Shown: in pieces, positions 4,741 to 7,185 of the stretch
Numbering within the stretch: position 1 is the stretch's first letter
Layout of the letters: every line of letters begins with the position of its first letter
Assembly (NCBI GenBank): GCA_029859555.1
Contig: JAOUCV010000107.1
Span: forward strand, 1-7,185
DNA: 7,185 bases
Reading direction: 5' to 3'
From: Gammaproteobacteria bacterium
GTDB taxonomy: Bacteria > Pseudomonadota > Gammaproteobacteria > UBA9214
Program-made: the position numbers and the translations under genes
Notes under the pieces: generated by a model
Told to the model about the DNA's origin: nothing
Databases searched by the model: none
What the model saw: the letters and a program-made list of their open reading frames with translations, nothing else

Positions 4741-5844
4741 TCAACTCTCGGCAGATTCTGCCTCTGGAGCAGGCGTCCCCTGCTCAAGCCAGAGTGTGAA
4801 CAGGGTGTAACCAACCGCCAGCACCACGGCACCGACAAACAGACCGATGATGCCGGAAAGCACCATGCCGCCAATCGCACCCAGCAGAATCACCAGCATG
4901 GGAATATCCATACCACGGCCAAGAAACAGCGGCTTCAGAAAGGCATCACTGGAACTGACTATCAGGCTATAGATCATGAAAATGACTGCAGGTACAGTTT
5001 CCGCAACAGAGAATTCATAGACAACAATGGGAGCCAGGATCAGGAGTGGCGGCAACTGGATAATCGCCAGCAGCAGCACCAGCCCGGCCCAGACACCGGC
5101 ATAGGGCACCCCCATCACCAGCAAGCCGATACCGGCAAGTATTGACTGGATCAGTGCCACACCCAACACGCCCTGGGCAACACTGCGAATGGTAGCACCG
5201 GCAAGCTCGACGAAGTCCTCACCTCCCTTCTTGCCCATCACCCGGGCGGCAATTGTCTCCATTGCCTTGCTGCCACTTTGCCCGTAGACCAGGAATGCGC
5301 CGGCAATAATAATGGAAACGACAAACATCAGTATCCCGGCACCGACACCGGCAGCTGCTGATAACAGCCACTTGCTGACAGCCTCTACCTGCGGTTTGAA
5401 TTTCTTAAGGGCTCCCTCCAGATTATAGGAGGCCAGCGACCAGGCACCATGCAGTTTCTCACCAACCAGCGGCCAGTCTTTTACCGTATCAGAGGGCGGC
5501 GGCACCACCAGGGTACCGGTCTCAACCTGCTCTGCCAGTGATTTCGAGCTCTCAACCAGGGAACCGGAAAGTATCACTGTGGGTACTATTAATATGGTGA
5601 GCGCCAGCAGCGTAATCAAAGTCGCTGTCAGTTTCTGGCGACCGCCAAAGGCGGTATAGGCTTTGACAAACAACGGATAAATCGCCACCGCCATGATGGC
5701 GCCCCACAGCACCGGCATGATAAACGGCTTGACGATATTGAAGCACCATAAAATCAGCAGCGCCAGCAGACTGATGCGGATAGCCGCATCCAGCGTTCTC
5801 TTGTGGAATGCCTTGTCCTCTTCAGACCGTGATGAATTGTTCAT
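4741..5844 (-). CDS. AI-2E family transporter (PerM/TqsA/YdiK superfamily)
   Basis: A 367-residue polytopic inner-membrane protein of the AI-2E family. Hydrophobic segments fall near residues 22-38, 42-60, 72-92, 162-187, 225-243, 248-275, 284-297 and 315-352. A soluble amphipathic stretch lies at about 93-160, the characteristic loop between the third and fourth helices. The most conserved family block is present at 299-340: DAFLKPLFLGRGMDIP followed by a Gly-rich LLGAIGG...GIIGLFVGAV run. Members have been assigned export of autoinducer-2 (TqsA) or sodium/proton antiport and other roles, so the substrate here is unknown. The ATG at 5844 follows AAGGAG by about 6 nt, an excellent ribosome site. 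The gene lies 78 nt downstream of the channel gene on the same strand and may be co-transcribed with it. The C-terminal tail is short and acidic. Confidence 0.95.
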   Translation of the reverse strand: MNNSSRSEEDKAFHKRTLDAAIRISLLALLILWCFNIVKPFIMPVLWGAIMAVAIYPLFVKAYTAFGGRQKLTATLITLLALTILIVPTVILSGSLVESSKSLAEQVETGTLVVPPPSDTVKDWPLVGEKLHGAWSLASYNLEGALKKFKPQVEAVSKWLLSAAAGVGAGILMFVVSIIIAGAFLVYGQSGSKAMETIAARVMGKKGGEDFVELAGATIRSVAQGVLGVALIQSILAGIGLLVMGVPYAGVWAGLVLLLAIIQLPPLLILAPIVVYEFSVAETVPAVIFMIYSLIVSSSDAFLKPLFLGRGMDIPMLVILLGAIGGMVLSGIIGLFVGAVVLAVGYTLFTLWLEQGTPAPEAESAES

Positions 5845-5922
5845 GATTGCTCCTTGTTACTTTTAATTAAAGTTACTCTTGTTAAAAGGACTAATAATGA
5901 GTATTTCCACAAAACCGTCCTG

Positions 5923-6645
5923 TCATTGCTTGCGTTCCGCATCACGAATAGACATACGCACACCAATCAAACTGGCCACCAATATCGCCATATAGAACAC
6001 CCCGATGATGGCTTCCATGATGACTAAAAATCGCGCCAGCGGTATAGCCGGTGAAACGTCGCCGTAGCCCAGCGTGGTAATCGTCACAAAACTGAAGTAG
6101 ATGGCAGTAGAAAAGTTCTCCAGCCACGGAGCATGGGGAACACCATTAAAGGCGCCAGGTACTATCTGTGCAAGTATCAGGTACAGTATTGCCCAGATCA
6201 TACCCAGCAACATGTAGATACAAATGGCACCAACAATGTCATTACTGGTAATCGAACCGGTAAACAACACCTGGCGCACTGCCAACCAGGTCATCCAGAC
6301 AAGGAAGCTCAGCAGTATCAACAGGTGTAAATAGTCAAAGCCAGCCCTGTCTATCAACGAGCCCGCAACAATCATCACCAGCATTAGCACTACAAAAACA
6401 ATACTGACAAAAAAATGGGAGCGGTTCTTCTTCTGACTTCCGGTACCTATTAGCAGCGCTGCCACCGTGGCTCCCTGCACGATCCTCGGCCCGGTATCAC
6501 CCGGAAAATAATCCATCAGGGCCCCTACAAACAGCAGCAGGATCAATCCGAAGAGCAAAAATACAAAATTATTTTGTTCGGTAATTTGCTGCAATGAGGT
6601 TATTCCGGTTCCGACCTGTGTGACGCGAGTGTACCATACGGGCAT
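5923..6645 (-). CDS. Potassium channel family protein (Ion_trans_2-type pore, six-helix)
   Basis: A 240-residue inner-membrane channel subunit. Six hydrophobic segments are visible, with a pore loop between the fifth and sixth. The selectivity filter TITTLGYGD (188-196) carries the canonical T-L-G-Y-G-D signature for K+ conduction. The fourth segment has no regular arginine ladder, so voltage sensing is unlikely, and there is no C-terminal RCK/TrkA domain: the protein stops soon after the last helix with a charged tail. The start is uncertain. GTG at 6702 would add 19 residues beginning MVVVVLAAALPVAG and leave only 4 bp to the divergent gene's ATG. ATG at 6645 (used here) leaves a 61-bp intergenic region containing a palindrome. 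TTG at 6594 would place NNFVFLL near the N-terminus. None has a strong ribosome site. Confidence 0.92.
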   Translation of the reverse strand: MPVWYTRVTQVGTGITSLQQITEQNNFVFLLFGLILLLFVGALMDYFPGDTGPRIVQGATVAALLIGTGSQKKNRSHFFVSIVFVVLMLVMIVAGSLIDRAGFDYLHLLILLSFLVWMTWLAVRQVLFTGSITSNDIVGAICIYMLLGMIWAILYLILAQIVPGAFNGVPHAPWLENFSTAIYFSFVTITTLGYGDVSPAIPLARFLVIMEAIIGVFYMAILVASLIGVRMSIRDAERKQ

Positions 6646-6646
6646 G

Positions 6647-6675
6647 AGTATATTGCCAGTGCCGGCAACCGGCAA
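6647..6675 (-). promoter_or_regulatory. Candidate sigma70-type promoter toward the channel gene
   Basis: On the minus strand TTGCCG (6670-6675) and TATACT (6647-6652) are separated by exactly 17 nt. The -10 matches TATAAT at 5/6 and the -35 matches TTGACA at 3/6. Transcription would start near 6640, inside or just after the ATG at 6645, so if this promoter is real the true channel start lies downstream, for example TTG at 6594. Confidence 0.35.
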
Positions 6676-6676
6676 T
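6652..6676. promoter_or_regulatory. Nested palindrome in the divergent channel/efflux intergenic region
   Basis: ATTGCC (6652-6657) and GGCAAT (6671-6676) are perfect inverted arms enclosing a perfect 8-bp palindrome TGCCGGCA (6660-6667), with spacers of 2 and 3 nt. It overlaps the candidate -35 of the channel promoter. Its position between divergent genes fits an operator, but no regulator is encoded nearby in the window. Confidence 0.4.
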
Positions 6677-6706
6677 GCAGCCGCCAGAACAACCACCACC
6701 ACAATA

Positions 6707-7185
6707 ATGATATCTTATCGCCTGACCATGCACACCCAACGCTTCAAACCGGACTTCTGCAGACAGCTGCAACAGGCAATACGCAGCCTGCCGTTATGCG
6801 CCGCCATCCTCACCACCGGTTGCGCCATGATTGGCCCAGATTTCAAAACGCCCGATGCGCAGGTGACCGATGAATGGACAGACGGAGACAGCGCTGGCAT
6901 TAGCCGCCAGCCGTCTGTCGGCAGCGAGTGGTGGAAGATCTTCAATGACCCGGTACTGAATAACCTGATACAAAATGCCTACGAACAGAACCTGAGCCTG
7001 CAGATAGCCGGCCTCAGGGTATTGGAGGCCCGCGCGCAACTGGGTATTGTCACCGGCAGCCTGTATCCGCAAAGCCAGTCGGTATCCGGCAACTACAGTT
7101 ACAACCGCGGCAAGGAAACCCCCTTCACGGACAAGTATTTCAGCCAGGCCGGTACTGGCTTCGACGCTGCCTGGGAACTGGACTT
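6707..7185 (+). CDS. RND-type efflux outer-membrane lipoprotein, NodT/OprM family (3' end outside window)
   Basis: The first 159 or so residues of a TolC-like outer-membrane factor that, with an inner-membrane pump and periplasmic adaptor, would export drugs, metals or other compounds. The basic N-terminus and hydrophobic LPLCAAIL lead to a lipobox LTTGC with the lipidated Cys at 6821-6823, then AMIGPDFKTP, matching the GPDxxxP start of mature NodT-family proteins. WWKIFNDPVLNNLI followed by helix QNAYEQNLSLQIAGLRVLEA and GSLYPQ is the standard first outer-membrane-efflux repeat. ATG at 6707 and ATG at 6728 are both possible; the latter gives a 31-residue signal. Neither has a ribosome site, and the frame is open further upstream antisense to the channel gene. 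The pump and adaptor genes, if linked, must lie beyond the right edge. Confidence 0.93.
   Translation, partial: MISYRLTMHTQRFKPDFCRQLQQAIRSLPLCAAILTTGCAMIGPDFKTPDAQVTDEWTDGDSAGISRQPSVGSEWWKIFNDPVLNNLIQNAYEQNLSLQIAGLRVLEARAQLGIVTGSLYPQSQSVSGNYSYNRGKETPFTDKYFSQAGTGFDAAWELD

Noticed and set aside
4741..5844. Calling the transporter an autoinducer-2 exporter and inferring quorum sensing
   Set aside because: The AI-2E family name is historical and members have diverse functions. No luxS or lsr gene is in the window.

Overview
The window looks like chromosomal DNA of a gammaproteobacterium of moderate GC. The evidence is gene content (S13-type DacB, TrhA, an AI-2E transporter, a NodT-type efflux outer-membrane factor) and two kinds of GTAG-headed REP-like palindromes of a sort common in gammaproteobacterial intergenic regions. 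The species cannot be named from the sequence. No rRNA, tRNA, CRISPR array, insertion sequence or phage structural gene was seen.

Layout. Bases 1-198 (+) are the last 65 codons of a LysR-type regulator. It converges on a long minus-strand block: a small secreted Kazal-type protease inhibitor (271-552), a penicillin-binding D,D-carboxypeptidase/endopeptidase of the DacB/PBP4 family (631-1845), a type II toxin-antitoxin pair with the toxin gene first (antitoxin 2031-2354, toxin 2357-2695), a TrhA/hemolysin-III-type PAQR membrane protein (2905-3522), a membrane-anchored or secreted endonuclease/exonuclease/phosphatase-fold hydrolase (3622-4548), an AI-2E family transporter (4741-5844) and a six-helix potassium-type channel (5923-6645). 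At the right edge a plus-strand efflux outer-membrane lipoprotein begins (6707 onward, cut by the window end), divergent from the channel gene.

Most genes encode envelope, membrane or exported proteins: a periplasmic peptidoglycan enzyme, a secreted inhibitor, three inner-membrane proteins and an outer-membrane channel. They do not form an evident pathway, and most gaps are long enough for separate promoters. The only tightly coupled pair is the toxin-antitoxin operon, which has a near-perfect 18-bp palindrome just upstream of the toxin start as a candidate autoregulatory operator.

The most distinctive structure is the repeat pattern. Three copies of a GTAGGTCGGATTA element (1925-2000, 2833-2908, 3559-3606) and a tandem pair of GTAGGAGCGGAC elements (4583-4731) each begin within about 30 nt downstream of a minus-strand stop codon. 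One supplies the stop codon of trhA. Two 76-nt copies flank the toxin-antitoxin module as direct repeats. I see no convincing new multi-gene system. The items most worth following up are the avian-ovomucoid-like reactive loop of the Kazal protein, the repeat-bracketed toxin-antitoxin cassette, and the palindromic element in the divergent channel/efflux intergenic region.
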